DNA from: Bacteroidales bacterium UBA1208
GTDB taxonomy: Bacteria; Bacteroidota; Bacteroidia; Bacteroidales; P3
Assembly: GCA_002309955.1 (NCBI GenBank)
Contig: DBXQ01000126.1
Coordinates: forward strand, 3,155-36,353
Direction of reading: 5' to 3'
Length of the DNA stretch: 33,199 nucleotides
Under the pieces are notes generated by a model that ran no database searches, was not told the origin of the DNA, and worked only from the letters and a program-made list of their open reading frames with translations. Every line of letters begins with the position of its first letter. The first letter of the stretch is position 1. The position numbers were made by a program, and so were the translations under genes. This document shows positions 32,013 through 33,199 of the stretch, one piece after another.

Positions 32013-33070
32013 TGAAACGATTCGTTCGACTGACACTGATTTTTGTATTTCCTATTATTGTATTCTTCTTGCCGTACATAATAGGCGATCCTTTCATGAT
32101 ATTACGCAGCTACAAAGTGTATTACCCTCCCAAAGGAACTCCTTTGTGGATAAATAACAACCGTGGTTTCGTATCCACGCAGATGTATCGGCAATACAAA
32201 GACGACTATCATTGGGACTCTTTCATCTTCGGGAGCAGCCGCACTGGAAACTATCGCGTGTCCGATTGGAAGAAATATCTACCTAAAGGCAGTGCATGTT
32301 TCCATTTTGATGGCTATGGCGAATCCCTATACAACATTTATAAAAGATTGAACTATGTTGACGGAAGATCTCCTCTCAACCATGTCATCATTTGCATTGA
32401 CGACATGGTTCTCTCCCAAGCTTCCCCCGATTATGGTCATCTATGGTGCACCCCACCTGTATTAGAGAATGGTCACAATTGGACAGATTGGCATCTTTCG
32501 TTCCTAAAAGCCTATACAAATCCTGATTTTCTAAGAGCCTATTTGGATTTCTCTCTCACTCATCAAGTGAAACCATATATGGTGGAAACCGGAGTCATCG
32601 ACACTGTTCCCCGTGGCGATTATGATATAACCTCCAACGAGGCAATACCAACACCCTACATGCTTTTCCCAGAATACGACACAGACTATTTCACGCCTAA
32701 GATTATTGCACAATTCAATGAAATTCAAAAAGGACAATCCTGCTTTAAACCCATTATAAAGCAAAAACAGATAGACCTGTTGTCAAAAATACATGAAATA
32801 CTCGAACACAACCATACAAATTACAAAATCATCATCAACCCCACCCTCGAACAAAAGAAATTAGCACAATGCGACATGGATATTCTTGACAGTATTTTTG
32901 GAAACCATCTATACGATTTTTCAGGGAAAAACAAGTTCACAGAAGACTACCATCACTTTTTAGACCCCGTCCACTATAGTCCACAAGTCGCATCCGAAAT
33001 AATGAGAATCATATACATCAACGACAAAGAAAAACAACAAGCCGCTTTCGATTCAATCTTTTCCCTATAA
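32012..33070 (+). CDS. Membrane-anchored SGNH/DltD-like acyltransferase partner
   Basis: The 352-residue protein has one N-terminal membrane helix (about 5-25) and a soluble, probably periplasmic, domain. Faint SGNH-hydrolase blocks are present: FIFGSSRTGNY at 71-81 (the nucleophile would be Ser75 or Ser76), GYGESLYN at 101-108, and DPVHYS near the C terminus giving Asp318 and His321. Overall similarity to named families is low, so the assignment rests on these motifs and on coupling to the MBOAT gene. That pairing is usual for O-acetylation systems such as AlgI with AlgJ/AlgX. It likely transfers the acetyl group to the polymer outside the membrane. Confidence 0.75.
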   Translation: MKRFVRLTLIFVFPIIVFFLPYIIGDPFMILRSYKVYYPPKGTPLWINNNRGFVSTQMYRQYKDDYHWDSFIFGSSRTGNYRVSDWKKYLPKGSACFHFDGYGESLYNIYKRLNYVDGRSPLNHVIICIDDMVLSQASPDYGHLWCTPPVLENGHNWTDWHLSFLKAYTNPDFLRAYLDFSLTHQVKPYMVETGVIDTVPRGDYDITSNEAIPTPYMLFPEYDTDYFTPKIIAQFNEIQKGQSCFKPIIKQKQIDLLSKIHEILEHNHTNYKIIINPTLEQKKLAQCDMDILDSIFGNHLYDFSGKNKFTEDYHHFLDPVHYSPQVASEIMRIIYINDKEKQQAAFDSIFSL

Positions 33071-33113
33071 TTACCGAACTATCCGCTATATCCCACGTTA
33101 ACCCCACATAATA

Positions 33114-33143
33114 ATGCAAGCCCGTCGTGTGGCGGGCTTGCAT
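33114..33143. terminator. Bidirectional hairpin between convergent genes
   Basis: ATGCAAGCCCG (33114-33124) pairs perfectly with CGGGCTTGCAT (33133-33143) over the loop TCGTGTGG. It lies 43 bases after the SGNH-like stop and 17 bases beyond the stop of the partial minus-strand gene. No long T-run flanks it, so termination strength is uncertain. Confidence 0.6.
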
Positions 33144-33160
33144 CTATTGGGAAGCGTATG

Positions 33161-33199
33161 TTATGCTTCGGCAGGCCAGACGGGCTGGAGATTGCGGTC
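33161..33199 (-). CDS. C-terminal end of a minus-strand gene cut by the window edge
   Basis: Read on the minus strand, the last bases translate as DRNLQPVWPAEA followed by TAA (33163-33161). The frame is open to the window end. A hairpin follows at a terminator-like distance, and the codon composition looks coding. Twelve residues are too few to identify a family. Confidence 0.4.
   Translation of the reverse strand, partial: DRNLQPVWPAEA

Overview
The window is chromosomal DNA from a member of the Bacteroidota, most likely order Bacteroidales. The evidence is the gene set: an SprE/PorW-type lipoprotein, a DUF4199 protein beside a GtrB-like glycosyltransferase, a DUF3822 protein, an RprY-like regulator, a kinase-RapZ fusion and a divergent gyrA/clpC pair. 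The promoters agree, because TAnnTTTG -7 boxes of the Bacteroidota housekeeping type sit before several operons. One short interspersed repeat looks like those I associate with Prevotellaceae, but I cannot fix the family. I see no rRNA, tRNA, CRISPR array, transposase or phage gene.

Layout. priA (33-2534) is on the minus strand. A hairpin-rich gap follows, then a GT4 glycosyltransferase (2793-3980) and a second structured gap. A long plus-strand run starts with signal peptidase I (4368-5936). Next come cyclophilin, an OmpR-type response regulator, a PhnP-like metallo-beta-lactamase-fold protein and a GT2 glycosyltransferase (6106-9003). DUF4199, a GtrB-like glycosyltransferase and ychF (9160-11782) overlap by 1-4 bases and form a clear operon. 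The SprE/PorW lipoprotein, a bactofilin and a kinase-RapZ fusion (11855-16431) are also coupled. A single-TM protein, DUF3822, rsmD, purC, a CYTH protein, a YfcC-type transporter and an M28 peptidase (16518-22873) complete the run.

A 739-base stretch (22874-23612) holds no long gene. It is dense in inverted repeats, short tandem repeats, a dispersed-repeat copy and one credible 43-residue membrane-protein ORF. On the minus strand, gyrA and a TPR protein form a likely two-gene unit. clpC diverges from gyrA across 267 bases that contain housekeeping-type -7 boxes, an exact sigma-54 core motif and a paired octamer placed like an enhancer. The window ends with an MBOAT/SGNH-like pair for polysaccharide O-acetylation and the last codons of a minus-strand gene.

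Functional themes. Much of the window concerns the cell envelope: glycosyltransferases, signal peptidase, a secretion-associated lipoprotein, bactofilin, a possible amino-sugar kinase with a RapZ sensing domain, and polymer O-acetylation. Housekeeping genes (priA, ychF, rsmD, purC, gyrA, clpC) are interleaved. I found no single large new machine. The points most worth testing are the clpC control region, the kinase-RapZ fusion, the single-TM/actin-fold pair at 16.5-18.0 kb and the structured region at 22.9-23.6 kb.
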